The notes under the pieces: model-generated
Databases searched by the model: none
What the model was told of the DNA's origin: nothing
Seen by the model: the letters and a program-made list of their open reading frames with translations, nothing else
Position numbers and translations under genes: made by a program
Shown here: positions 44,318-51,828 of the stretch, in pieces
Position numbering within the stretch: the first letter of the stretch is position 1
Layout of the letters: every line of letters begins with the position of its first letter
NCBI GenBank assembly: GCA_964444825.1
Contig: CAYUIS010000016.1
Location: 1-51,828 of the forward strand
Length of the DNA: 51,828 nt
Source of the DNA: CAYUIS01 sp964444825
Lineage (GTDB): Bacteria; Chloroflexota; Anaerolineae; B4-G1
Direction: 5' to 3'

Positions 44318-45307
44318 TTATCGAAACCGGCTTTCCGACTGCCACATGTCGGGGTTAGGGCCCAGCACGCGCTTGACCTCTCCCGTCGCCTCGGCCAACT
44401 CGTTCACGATCTCAGAAGGCAGGTTCAGGTCAGTCGCTTGAGCTGTCTGCTGGATTTGGTCTGGGGTGCGTGCTCCAGCGATCACCGCCATCACCCCCGG
44501 CTGATGCAGTAGCCAGGCGATAGCGACCCGCGCCATTGGCTCACCGATCTCGATGCAGATGTGGCGGATTCTTTCGATAGCCGCAAACGCCTCGGTCTCA
44601 CAACCAGCCCCACCGTGGCGAGCTTGAGGGCGGTCGCCAGAAAACAGCCTGATGCGCGCCCGCCCCTCCGGCACCTCCTCGGCTGAGGAAAACTTGCCGG
44701 TCAGGAGCCCCTGCACCAACGGGCTATAACAAAGAATCCCGATGCCATCATCCACGCACGTTTGCCTGATCTGATACTCGATGGCGCGCCACAGCAGGCT
44801 GTATGGCAACTGATTCGTCTCAACTCGACCACAGGACAGGAGATCAGAGAGATCCCCCACTCCGAAATTGCACACGCCGCTGGCTCGCACCTTGCCCTGT
44901 TCGCGCAGCCTGTCGAGGGCTTCCAGAGTCTCGGCAAGAGGAGTTGTGCGGCTAGGCCAGTGTATCTGGTACAGGTCGATGTAGTCGGTCTGCAATCGCC
45001 GCAAGCTACGCTCGCACGCCTCCTGTATCTCGACGCCGGATAGGTGAGAACGACTCACCTTGGTGGCGATCACGGCTTCGTGCCGATGGCCTACCAGAGC
45101 GCGGCCAAGGATCAACTCCGAATCACCTCCACCGTAGCCCTCCGCTGTGTCGAAAAAGTTTACGCCCGCGTCCAGTGCAGCGTGGACAGTTGCGATTGAC
45201 TCCTCCATATCCTGCGGCCCCCAGGTCGAATCCCCTGCCAAAGCCCAGCAGCCCATAGCCACTACAGAGATCGAGATGTCAGACTTGCCGAGTTTACGAT
45301 ATTGCAT
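44318..45307 (-). CDS. Aldo/keto reductase
   Basis: A 329-residue (beta/alpha)8 NADPH oxidoreductase. The catalytic tetrad can be read: Asp and Tyr in FFDTAEGYGGGDSE, Lys in VIATKVSR, His in YQIHWPS. The C-terminal NADP region has GARTPDQIQQT. Such enzymes reduce sugar aldehydes and keto groups. ATG 45307 gives MQYRKLGKSDI, the usual start; a GTG two codons earlier is possible. It sits between the zinc dehydrogenase (12 bp) and URO-D paralog 2. Substrate unknown. Confidence 0.88.
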   Translation of the reverse strand: MQYRKLGKSDISISVVAMGCWALAGDSTWGPQDMEESIATVHAALDAGVNFFDTAEGYGGGDSELILGRALVGHRHEAVIATKVSRSHLSGVEIQEACERSLRRLQTDYIDLYQIHWPSRTTPLAETLEALDRLREQGKVRASGVCNFGVGDLSDLLSCGRVETNQLPYSLLWRAIEYQIRQTCVDDGIGILCYSPLVQGLLTGKFSSAEEVPEGRARIRLFSGDRPQARHGGAGCETEAFAAIERIRHICIEIGEPMARVAIAWLLHQPGVMAVIAGARTPDQIQQTAQATDLNLPSEIVNELAEATGEVKRVLGPNPDMWQSESRFR

Positions 45308-45319
45308 ACCCACTACCCT

Positions 45320-46372
45320 TCAGATTTGTTGCACGTCCAAGACGACCTTAAGCGTGCGGGGGTCCTCGCGATCAACTTGCTCGAAGGCGGCAGCGACGTC
45401 CCGCATGGCCACCTGGTGCGTGACCAGCAGCTCGGGATGAAGTAGCCCTTTGTCCAACAACCGTATGGCCTGTACAAACTCGCCCAAGGTCACGCGCGAG
45501 GCGATGATCTGCGCCTCCTTGAGCACGAGCGTCTTGAAATGCACAGCCGTCAGTTGCTCTCCCAGTCCCAACGTTACAATCCGCCCCCCAGTACGGATCA
45601 TGTTTACCGCTTGGGCCAGTGGGGCTTCCTGTCCTTCCACCGTATGATAGTGCCCAACCGCTTCGATCACACAGTCCACGCCGACCCCCTGTGTAAGTTC
45701 CATCACCTGCTCCACAGGATCGCCTTGGGTAATGTCGAGCGCGTAATCCGCGCCCAGCTTGCGCGCGATCTCCAGGCGGTAAGGATGAACGTCGATGACA
45801 ATGGTAAGGGCAGGATTCGCACTGTGGCAAAGAACATCGAGCACCGAAAGTCCCAGTCTTCCTGCCCCCAGGATCGCCACGGTTTCACCTATCTGAACCT
45901 GTCCACGCCGCAAGATGTGATGTCCCAGACCATACATCTCGACCATCGGCGCATAGGTCATCGGGACGTTCTCAGGCAGCGGATATACGCGGTTGGCTGG
46001 TGCGGCGACGTACTGCCCGAATCCGCCGTCGAGGTCAATGCCCAGCAGTTTGAGCGTGCGGCAGGCATTGAGATGCCCTGACAGGCACGCCGGACAACTG
46101 TGGCAGGAGATGATCGGGTCCACAACGACGCGATCACCAACTCGAAAACGCTGGACGTCCCCGCCAATCCCCTGAACGGTCCCTCCGAATTCATGCCCCA
46201 AGATGGCAGGGTACGCGACCCGACCGTGGAATTCGCCCCGGTAGACATGCAGATCGGTGCCGCAGATGCCTGCATAGCCGACTGCAACCAGCACCTCGTT
46301 TGGCCCAATGCGCGGGTCGGGCGCATCGCCCACGCGAATGTCGCGATTATTGTAAAGGATGCCTGCTTTCAT
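45320..46372 (-). CDS. Zinc-dependent alcohol dehydrogenase (sugar/polyol type)
   Basis: A 350-residue medium-chain dehydrogenase with the catalytic zinc motif GICGTDLHVYRGEF and GHEFGG, structural cysteines in SCHSCPACLSGHLNAC, and Rossmann glycines in AILGAGRLGLSVLDVLC. It resembles L-threonine/sorbitol/galactitol dehydrogenases. Placed between the amidohydrolase and the aldo/keto reductase, it may oxidise a sugar acid such as an aldonate. A related gene lies at 28399-29430 on the other strand, but the two are clearly divergent. Confidence 0.88.
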   Translation of the reverse strand: MKAGILYNNRDIRVGDAPDPRIGPNEVLVAVGYAGICGTDLHVYRGEFHGRVAYPAILGHEFGGTVQGIGGDVQRFRVGDRVVVDPIISCHSCPACLSGHLNACRTLKLLGIDLDGGFGQYVAAPANRVYPLPENVPMTYAPMVEMYGLGHHILRRGQVQIGETVAILGAGRLGLSVLDVLCHSANPALTIVIDVHPYRLEIARKLGADYALDITQGDPVEQVMELTQGVGVDCVIEAVGHYHTVEGQEAPLAQAVNMIRTGGRIVTLGLGEQLTAVHFKTLVLKEAQIIASRVTLGEFVQAIRLLDKGLLHPELLVTHQVAMRDVAAAFEQVDREDPRTLKVVLDVQQI

Positions 46373-46396
46373 GTCAACCCCTTGTCAGACTCCAAG

Positions 46397-47167
46397 CTAA
46401 ACACTGTCCAATCCCATGAGCCGAGCGATATTGCCGGCCATAATCATCTGCTTCTCTTCCAAAGTGACCTCACCATCCAGCAGGGCATTGTATTTGGCTA
46501 CTTCGACGTGCGTCAGTGCGAACGGCGTATCGCTACCGAAGCAAACCCTGGCTGCCCCAAGGACCCGGATAGCCCTGAGAACGGCGACAGCCTTCACCGC
46601 ACTGCCGATCAGCGTGAGGTTGGGACATTCTTGCGCCATCTCGATGGCAGCGTTGGAGAGGTCAGCATAGCCCACGCCCCCCATGTGCACCATCAGGATT
46701 TGCACCTCCGGGTACATCTTGGCGATCCTGGCAACGCGGAAGGGATGAGTAGCCTCAAAAGCGTCGGTGCCGACGTGAAAGGCCAGCAGTTTACCGGTCT
46801 TGGCGATCTCTTTGACGATGGGGAGAGAGATTTCCGGATCATCAATGTAGTAGCTATTCTGTGCGCCGTTAAGCTTGACGCCGTAAAAGCCATAGTCTTC
46901 GATGCAGCGTTTCACGGCGTCCTTTGCCTTGTCCAAGCCCAGGCGCGGGTCGGCCCAGCCGAAACCGAGGACCCGATCTGGATGTTGTTGCACAGCCTGG
47001 TGAACATAGGCGTTGGATTCATCAATCTCACGCATGTAGGGGGGGCGCAGCCAGGTCAGCGCCTTGGCGACTCCTGCACGATCCATGCGGCGCAGCAGTT
47101 CATCGATGGTGATTGCATTTGCATCCTCACCCGTGGGCGAAATGTGGGTATCCGCATCAATAATCAA
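46397..47167 (-). CDS. Amidohydrolase family protein (TIM-barrel, lactonase/decarboxylase type)
   Basis: A 256-residue metal-dependent hydrolase of the amidohydrolase-2 group. Metal-site elements: IDADTHISP at the N-terminus, LLAFHVGTDAF (His), ILMVHMGG (His), and CFGSDTPF (Asp), followed by AGNIARLMGL at the end. In sugar clusters members hydrolyse lactones or decarboxylate ring compounds. A lactone made by the adjacent dehydrogenase would fit, but this is inference. It is 9 bp downstream of the oligogalacturonate lyase. Confidence 0.85.
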   Translation of the reverse strand: MIIDADTHISPTGEDANAITIDELLRRMDRAGVAKALTWLRPPYMREIDESNAYVHQAVQQHPDRVLGFGWADPRLGLDKAKDAVKRCIEDYGFYGVKLNGAQNSYYIDDPEISLPIVKEIAKTGKLLAFHVGTDAFEATHPFRVARIAKMYPEVQILMVHMGGVGYADLSNAAIEMAQECPNLTLIGSAVKAVAVLRAIRVLGAARVCFGSDTPFALTHVEVAKYNALLDGEVTLEEKQMIMAGNIARLMGLDSV

Positions 47168-47176
47168 AGTAGTCTC

Positions 47177-48343
47177 CTATGGCTCAACTATGTACAGATT
47201 CACACGACCGCCATGGTCGGAAGCATACAGAATCCGGCTGCCATCCCAACCCCACGTCGGATGGCAATGACTAGATTGGGTGTGCCACGAGGTCTTGTGG
47301 TTGCATAGAATCTCAAGTTTAGCCTTCTCTCCAGAGATGTCAATGAGCACCAGGTCCTCCACGTCGTCGCCGACCAGCAACGTGTTGTCCGGGTTGGCGT
47401 GGTAGTGGTTGCAGTAGTAGGGCATCTCGATGCGCCTGACCACACCGCCGTTCCGGTCCGCCAGTCCGACAAAAGGGATCATCGTTTTCTGCTTGACCGC
47501 GACTTTGGTGGCGACGGCCTGGGTGCGATCGGATGTGATGGTGCCATCGTGGCCGGGGCCACGGTTATCGAAAAAGATGTACCCATCCTGGGTCCAGAAC
47601 TCGTGCCCGACCGAGTCCTGCTCCTGCTGCCGGAAACAGGGCCGCGCCTCACGTGAGACAAAGTCGAGCAACCAGATGCGCTGGGTAACCAAGTGCCACG
47701 GTCCCTCGTGGCAGAAGGTCGCCAGCGTGCTGTCGTCCGGACAGAACTGAAAGTGGCTTACCCAGTGTGTGTCCTTAAAGACATCGAACCAGTCAGAGCC
47801 GTCAAGATACGCCAGGGTGATACGACCATCTTTGACCAGGTAGTAGTGATCTTTGAATCCGGCATAGTTGGGCCCACGAGGCACGTCTACTTTCTCGTTG
47901 CGGTAAAAGGCGACGTATCGTCGGTTGGAACTGATCGAGGGAGCGCCCACTCTGAAATTACCTGTCTCTTTGTAGATCGTAGAGATTTCGCCGCTTTCAG
48001 TATCAAGTTTCTTGATCCTGTTTCCCGCTGCATAGACGACGATGCGGCTATCCGGCGTTTTGGTCACATTACCGATGGATGTCTCTTCATCGGTCAATTG
48101 CACGATCTCACCGCTGTCGAGGTCCATACGGAAGAGATTGTAGAGCGGATGCTCGTGTGGGGCCTTGTCTTCACCAGAAGCCCGGTCGGAACGAAAGATG
48201 ATCTCGCCCCTGTGCACATCAAACGAGTTTTCGGTGAAATAGAGATGCACGTTGTTACCAGTCGACGTCAACTGCCTAATGGTTCGCCCCGTCTTCTTGT
48301 CCTTGAATTCGCGGATTTCAGAATTCCATGTTTGACCTATCAT
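47177..48343 (-). CDS. ogl: Oligogalacturonate lyase (PL22 family)
   Basis: A 388-residue seven-bladed beta-propeller of the PL22 family, which cleaves short oligogalacturonides by beta-elimination to 4,5-unsaturated galacturonate in the cytoplasm. Seen: N-terminal RQLTSTGNNVHLYFTENSF and IIFRSDRASGE; EGPWHLVTQRIW; DSVGHEFWTQDG; CNHYHANPDN; and near the C-terminus QSSHCHPTWGWDGSRILYASD, whose Q..H.H pattern matches the Mn ligands of the family. No signal peptide. ATG 48343 follows GGAGG; an ATG five codons upstream is less well placed. It lies 18 bp after kdgF. Confidence 0.88.
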   Translation of the reverse strand: MIGQTWNSEIREFKDKKTGRTIRQLTSTGNNVHLYFTENSFDVHRGEIIFRSDRASGEDKAPHEHPLYNLFRMDLDSGEIVQLTDEETSIGNVTKTPDSRIVVYAAGNRIKKLDTESGEISTIYKETGNFRVGAPSISSNRRYVAFYRNEKVDVPRGPNYAGFKDHYYLVKDGRITLAYLDGSDWFDVFKDTHWVSHFQFCPDDSTLATFCHEGPWHLVTQRIWLLDFVSREARPCFRQQEQDSVGHEFWTQDGYIFFDNRGPGHDGTITSDRTQAVATKVAVKQKTMIPFVGLADRNGGVVRRIEMPYYCNHYHANPDNTLLVGDDVEDLVLIDISGEKAKLEILCNHKTSWHTQSSHCHPTWGWDGSRILYASDHGGRVNLYIVEP

Positions 48344-48361
48344 TTTCCTTACCTCCATCAG

Positions 48362-48697
48362 CTATTTCAAAAAGTCCTCCCGGATCGGCGTAAAACAATC
48401 TACCAGCCGGACGTGTTCGGTCAGTTGCTGGATCGAATGAGGTTTCCCAGAGGGGACCAGGAATATGTCACCAGGCCCAAGATGTGTTTCCTCGTCATCC
48501 ATGACAAAGATAACTTCGCCTTCCGCCACATAAGAGGCCTGCTCATGGGGGTGCGAATGAGGCGGATCTGGCCGATCTTTAGGGCCATCGTAAAAGTCTA
48601 CGACGACGATCATCAAGTTGTCCGTGTGTCCAAGCCGCCGCTCGGCCCCTTCCCGAATCCTTTCCACCGGCATTTTACCGTATTTGTGGGTTGCCAT
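48362..48697 (-). CDS. kdgF: KdgF, unsaturated uronate-linearising cupin
   Basis: A 111-residue single cupin. The metal pattern H47-x-H49...Q53...H87 (PPHSHPHEQASYVAEGEV and PSGKPHSI) matches KdgF, which converts the cyclic 4,5-unsaturated uronate released by pectate and oligogalacturonate lyases to linear 5-keto-4-deoxyuronate. ATG 48697 with GGAAGGG upstream is preferred to one two codons earlier. Its position immediately before the PL22 lyase strongly supports the function. Confidence 0.85.
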   Translation of the reverse strand: MATHKYGKMPVERIREGAERRLGHTDNLMIVVVDFYDGPKDRPDPPHSHPHEQASYVAEGEVIFVMDDEETHLGPGDIFLVPSGKPHSIQQLTEHVRLVDCFTPIREDFLK

Positions 48698-48728
48698 AAC
48701 CATATCCCTTCCAGTCTAGAGGAGAGCC

Positions 48729-49307
48729 CTATAACCTGACCGCTGTCCGCGTCTGAGCTGATTCATATCCAGCAAAGACGGCTCTCATCACCCGGTTCAA
48801 ATAGTCCTCACCTTCGGTTTCAAACTCTCTGCCAGAGAGCAGACAGTCAACAAACTCCTGCAACGCTGCTCGGACCGAATCACCCCGATACCCCACATCT
48901 GGAATCCGGTACTCGTGCTCGAAAACAGGCTTGAACAGAGGCTTGACCGTTATCGTCCCATCTCTGTCCAACCTGACAAAGCCATTCATGCCCTCAATTC
49001 GCGCCTGGTCACAGATGGGCTCCGCCACGTCCGGTTCAGAACCTCTGGTCGAGTATATCATCCCCCATATTCCGCCCTCGAGATTGAGGTGAACGCACAC
49101 ACTGTCCTCACCTCGCGTCGCCCCACAGACGCGCCGCATGTCGCAAAAGACCTCCTGGATGGTTCCACCGAGGAATCTGGTCACATCTATCAGATGTATC
49201 ACTGACTCTATCAGCAGAAATCGCTCCATGTCGCGGAAATAGGGCTGTCTGGAAACGAGATGTATATTGCCGAAAAAACCACATCCTACGGTGATGCCCC
49301 TTAACAT
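48729..49307 (-). pseudogene. Gfo/Idh/MocA oxidoreductase with large internal deletion
   Basis: A 192-residue open frame. It begins with a normal first strand and glycine turn (MLRGITVGCGFFGNIHL) but passes almost at once into the C-terminal domain (RQPYFRDMERFLLIESVIHLIDVTRFLGG). The rest of the Rossmann fold, including the EKP motif, is missing (about 130-150 residues). The frame is kept, so a short protein may be made, but it cannot bind NAD normally. A GGGAG precedes ATG 49307. It lies between the UxuA-like gene and kdgF, in operon spacing on both sides. Confidence 0.75.
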
Positions 49308-49342
49308 CCTTGCTCTCCCTAGAGCGGGTAGCGATGGCTCTG

Positions 49343-50338
49343 TCAGATGTCCAACGCTTGCATCAACCCTCTGATATACCCTACCTGCCACGCTCTACTG
49401 GAATGTCTCCAATCGCTGTCACCGGTGAGTCCAAAGTGGTGATCTGGCACAATATATCCCTCATACCCCACTTCCTTGAGCGCTTCCAAGTTCGCGATCA
49501 TATCCCCATCACCCTCGTGGGGAAAGACCTCGGCGTACTTGGGAACCGTTCCAACCACGTTCCTAAAGTGGACATAGAATATCTTGTCCCTTTGTCCAAA
49601 GCAGCGGATAACCTCAGGGACGTTCTCCCCAGCCTCCTGCATACACCCCAGGCACAGCAGGAGCCCATTGTACTGGCTAGGGACCAACTCGACAAGCCGC
49701 TCCAAGCCCTCAAAGTTGAAAAGCGCCTGGTGCACACCCCGGTAGTACTCTACAGGAGGGTCATCAGGATGGGTGGCCAGCCTGACCCTGGCCTCTTCGG
49801 CCACAGGGACGATCCATTCGTAGAAGTAGGCGATGCGGGACCATACCTCCTCCCTGGAGACCTCGCCCGCTGGCCTGTCGTCTAACTCGCCCTTTATGCG
49901 TTCAGAATCGAAGGTGGTTAGAAACGCCCCCCCCCTGCCAACCGGGAGCCTTTCGTAGCCTGGGTGCCAACTTGGCCCTTCCTTGGCCCAATAGGTGGTT
50001 CGCTGGTCAATGATGACGACCGGGGAGGATGCGCCGTCTGCATATGCCTCACCGATGCTCCGTATCGTCGTGCGGACGTTCTCGATCTCTCGATCCCGTT
50101 CGGGCAGCCCCAGAAGCTGGTTCTTGATACACTCGCCACCCAGCCCGATGCCGGTCAGCTCGAGATCATATCTGGCAAAGCGCTCGCGCATCTCCCGGAC
50201 GTTGCCTACCGTGAGGTAACAACGCTCCGTGTAGCCTGGACAGGCTGCGGCCCAGATGCTGGCCCCATCGGCACCAATCTGTTGAGCGAACTTGAGACGA
50301 TCATCTGCCCCATCGTTTGATCTCAGACCTATTTTCAA
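49343..50338 (-). CDS. Mannonate dehydratase family protein (UxuA-like)
   Basis: A 331-residue sugar-isomerase-like TIM barrel. UxuA hallmarks are seen: LATHPDDPP (metal site), CLGCMQEAGENVPEVIRCFG, and KIFYVHFRNVVG...EVFPHEGDGDMI. UxuA dehydrates D-mannonate to 2-keto-3-deoxygluconate. The protein is about 60 residues shorter than E. coli UxuA, so a related sugar-acid dehydratase or isomerase is possible. The start is TTG after AGGAGG (7-base spacing) and overlaps the URO-D paralog 3 stop (TTGA), making a coupled pair. It precedes the deleted Gfo/Idh gene. Confidence 0.82.
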   Translation of the reverse strand: MKIGLRSNDGADDRLKFAQQIGADGASIWAAACPGYTERCYLTVGNVREMRERFARYDLELTGIGLGGECIKNQLLGLPERDREIENVRTTIRSIGEAYADGASSPVVIIDQRTTYWAKEGPSWHPGYERLPVGRGGAFLTTFDSERIKGELDDRPAGEVSREEVWSRIAYFYEWIVPVAEEARVRLATHPDDPPVEYYRGVHQALFNFEGLERLVELVPSQYNGLLLCLGCMQEAGENVPEVIRCFGQRDKIFYVHFRNVVGTVPKYAEVFPHEGDGDMIANLEALKEVGYEGYIVPDHHFGLTGDSDWRHSSRAWQVGYIRGLMQALDI

Positions 50339-51504
50339 GATGGGTCCTCCTGTGATAAAGTCAATTGTCCCATCGGCCTGAGGTCGATGCCTCGGCCCCA
50401 GACCTGGCGCACCGTCTCCAGGTAGAACCTGTAATTCTCCAGCGGTACGTCGGGAGGCACGAGATGATCGCAGAAGCCGACGTAGCCACCTTCCTCCACC
50501 AGGGGCGTCAGACGATGGACCTCCTGCTCGATCTTTTCCTTGGATCGGGCCAGGATGCGTTTGTCGAATCCACCCAGCATCAGCAGATCCTCTCCATATT
50601 CCCTACGAAAGTCGATCGGGTCAGCACCCCACGTACCGACTTCGACGGGAAACATACAGTTCACGCCAGCGTCAAGCCACAACGGGATCAGTCTGTCGAT
50701 CTTGCCATCACAATCGACCCAGATCACGTCCACGCCGTGCCGGTGCAGGAGATCGGCGATGCGCCGGTAGTGCGGCACTAGGAACTGTTGAAAGTGCTTT
50801 GGGCTCAGCAGCGGGCCGGCCTTGTAGCACATGTCTTCCCACATGCCGCAGGCGTCAAAGCACCCGCCGGTCTCCAGAACGCGGCTCAACGTGCCGATGA
50901 TACAATCGGCAACAATGGTCACCATCTCCTCGAACCAGGGTGGATCGTCGTATACGACGTAGGACAGATTCTCCAGGCCCATCCAATTACGAAGCCAACC
51001 ATAGAGACTGCCACCGGGCAAGACGAGGGGGTAGTCGCGGTTAGGGTCTATCCAGGACTTGATACGCTCCTCCCAGTCCGCTGGATAGCGGTGCGGATGG
51101 GTCGGGTCCAAGCGCGGCACATAGTACCTGCGCCAACTATCGCGATCCACGAGCAGATGACCCAGGTGCTTTGGGATCGAGCCCATAAATTTCTTTCGGA
51201 GCACGCGGACGCCATCTTCCTGCTGAACGATTTCGTGGTCTCCACGATCATCCAGGACTATTTCCTCAAAAGGCGGTACGAGCCCTACCTCCACGCCTAT
51301 GGCAGAGGCAGCCCTGCGGATCGGAAAGTCCATCCCAAAGAACTCGTGGAAAAAGTTGTGGTCGGTATTCACCACATGCCTGGGCAGGCCCTGGCCATGC
51401 CAGGTCACGAGCGTCTCGTCCCAGTAGCCAAAGTCGCATATCGGCGACCGGTCGCGCGGCTGGTAGTGCATTGTGGCCGTGAAGCGTTCGCGATCGTTCA
51501 ACAT
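50335..51504 (-). CDS. URO-D family protein, paralog 3
   Basis: A 389-residue URO-D-fold protein (NDRERFTATMHYQPRDRSPICDFGYWDE). The position of the zinc-binding H-x-C-G of methyltransferases reads WVDCDGKIDRLIPLWLDAGVNCMFPVEVG: Asp replaces His. It has MLGGFDKRILARSKEKIEQEVHRL near the C-terminus. It overlaps the UxuA-like gene by 4 bases, the tightest link of any URO-D gene here to a known uronate step. A Shine-Dalgarno-like GGAAA/GAGAGG lies just upstream of ATG. Function unknown; not heme synthesis by context. Confidence 0.82.
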   Translation of the reverse strand: MLNDRERFTATMHYQPRDRSPICDFGYWDETLVTWHGQGLPRHVVNTDHNFFHEFFGMDFPIRRAASAIGVEVGLVPPFEEIVLDDRGDHEIVQQEDGVRVLRKKFMGSIPKHLGHLLVDRDSWRRYYVPRLDPTHPHRYPADWEERIKSWIDPNRDYPLVLPGGSLYGWLRNWMGLENLSYVVYDDPPWFEEMVTIVADCIIGTLSRVLETGGCFDACGMWEDMCYKAGPLLSPKHFQQFLVPHYRRIADLLHRHGVDVIWVDCDGKIDRLIPLWLDAGVNCMFPVEVGTWGADPIDFRREYGEDLLMLGGFDKRILARSKEKIEQEVHRLTPLVEEGGYVGFCDHLVPPDVPLENYRFYLETVRQVWGRGIDLRPMGQLTLSQEDPS

Positions 51505-51607
51505 CCTCTCATTTCCGCGTCAGGCTCTGCGGCAACCAGTATGACCGGCCTATCGGCTCTGGACGTAATGGTGAACCGTTCGCGCGCCGCTTTTGGGTTT
51601 AATCGCT

Positions 51608-51828
51608 TCAAGCCATCTCATCGCGCACCTGCCTGATCCAGGCCAGCACCTGCGCAACCTTGTTCGAGATCGCTTCAAAATCCCCTGCTGCCACCAGTCC
51701 TTTTGCGATCAGCTTGGATCCCATGCCCACGCAGGCCACGCCAGCCTCAAACCAGGCCCGGATGCTCTCCTCCGTGGCGTCCACGCCGCCGGTGGGCATG
51801 ATGCGCGTCCAGGGCATCGGGCCGCGCA
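51608..51828 (-). CDS. eda: KDPG/KHG aldolase, C-terminal part (cut by window)
   Basis: The frame is open to the window edge and reads RGPMPWTRIMPTGGVDATEES...FEAGVACVGMGSKLI to a stop at 51608. The MPTGGV stretch and following AGVACVGMGS phosphate-binding loop are typical of 2-keto-3-deoxy-6-phosphogluconate aldolase, which splits KDPG to pyruvate and glyceraldehyde 3-phosphate. About 73 C-terminal residues are visible. It is the first visible gene of the island and supplies the last step after 2-keto-3-deoxygluconate kinase, which is not in the window. Confidence 0.85.
   Translation of the reverse strand, partial: RGPMPWTRIMPTGGVDATEESIRAWFEAGVACVGMGSKLIAKGLVAAGDFEAISNKVAQVLAWIRQVRDEMA

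Noticed and set aside
46100..48739. Long + strand open frames (402 and 348 residues)
   Set aside because: Antisense to the zinc dehydrogenase, amidohydrolase, PL22 lyase and KdgF genes; no family resemblance.

Overview
The window looks like part of a GC-rich scaffold from an uncultured bacterium, most likely a member of the Chloroflexota (Anaerolineae-like). That placement is inference from protein style: a giant lipoprotein alpha-2-macroglobulin, GAF-rich kinases, a zinc-ribbon/cold-shock fusion, an SDR-type uronate pathway with UxaE, PPi-type phosphofructokinase, and palindromic intergenic repeats. No rRNA, tRNA, CRISPR array, transposase or phage gene was seen. The scaffold holds a run of ten Ns (16741-16750), and both window ends cut genes (selA at the left, a KDPG aldolase at the right).

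Region 1 (1-9.7 kb, + strand) is a tightly packed, partly ATGA-coupled housekeeping run: selA, an M24 aminopeptidase, tsaD, a two-domain signal peptide peptidase, an AI-2E-type permease fused to GNAT acetyltransferase domains, a geranylgeranyl-reductase-type flavoprotein, and a nitrilase-superfamily protein whose nucleophilic cysteine is glycine.

Region 2 (9.8-26.2 kb) has two multi-domain sensor kinases on the - strand. A small + strand pair follows: a zinc-ribbon protein with effector-associated-domain-like repeats behind a good sigma70-type promoter, and a membrane protein with an acidic ectodomain. Then come a 2,019-residue alpha-2-macroglobulin lipoprotein, a zinc-ribbon cold-shock protein and a GyrA/ParC subunit. 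A divergent promoter pair at 26.20-26.27 kb separates the topoisomerase gene from the next block.

Region 3 (26.3-30.6 kb, + strand) encodes an XdhC-family protein overlapping an MFS transporter, then a zinc alcohol dehydrogenase and a Gfo/Idh/MocA oxidoreductase.

Region 4 (30.7-51.8 kb, all - strand) is a large catabolic island for pectin-derived and other uronic or sugar acids. It can be read as a pathway: oligogalacturonate lyase (PL22) and KdgF process unsaturated uronates; UxaC isomerises galacturonate/glucuronate; UxaE epimerises tagaturonate to fructuronate; an SDR probably reduces this to mannonate; a UxuA-like enzyme dehydrates mannonate; and a KDPG aldolase cleaves the later phosphorylated product. 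Side branches include a GHMP sugar kinase overlapping a GalU-type nucleotidyltransferase, and 6-phosphogluconate dehydrogenase beside a LarA-type nickel-pincer racemase/epimerase homologue. There are also a PPi-type phosphofructokinase and three divergent URO-D-family proteins unlikely to be heme enzymes. Two decayed genes (a GH29 fucosidase fragment and an internally deleted Gfo/Idh/MocA gene) show that the island is remodelling.

The most promising unexplained point is the LarA homologue beside gnd in a mannonate-producing cluster. A C2 epimerase joining mannonate to gluconate would connect hexuronate breakdown to the oxidative pentose phosphate route.
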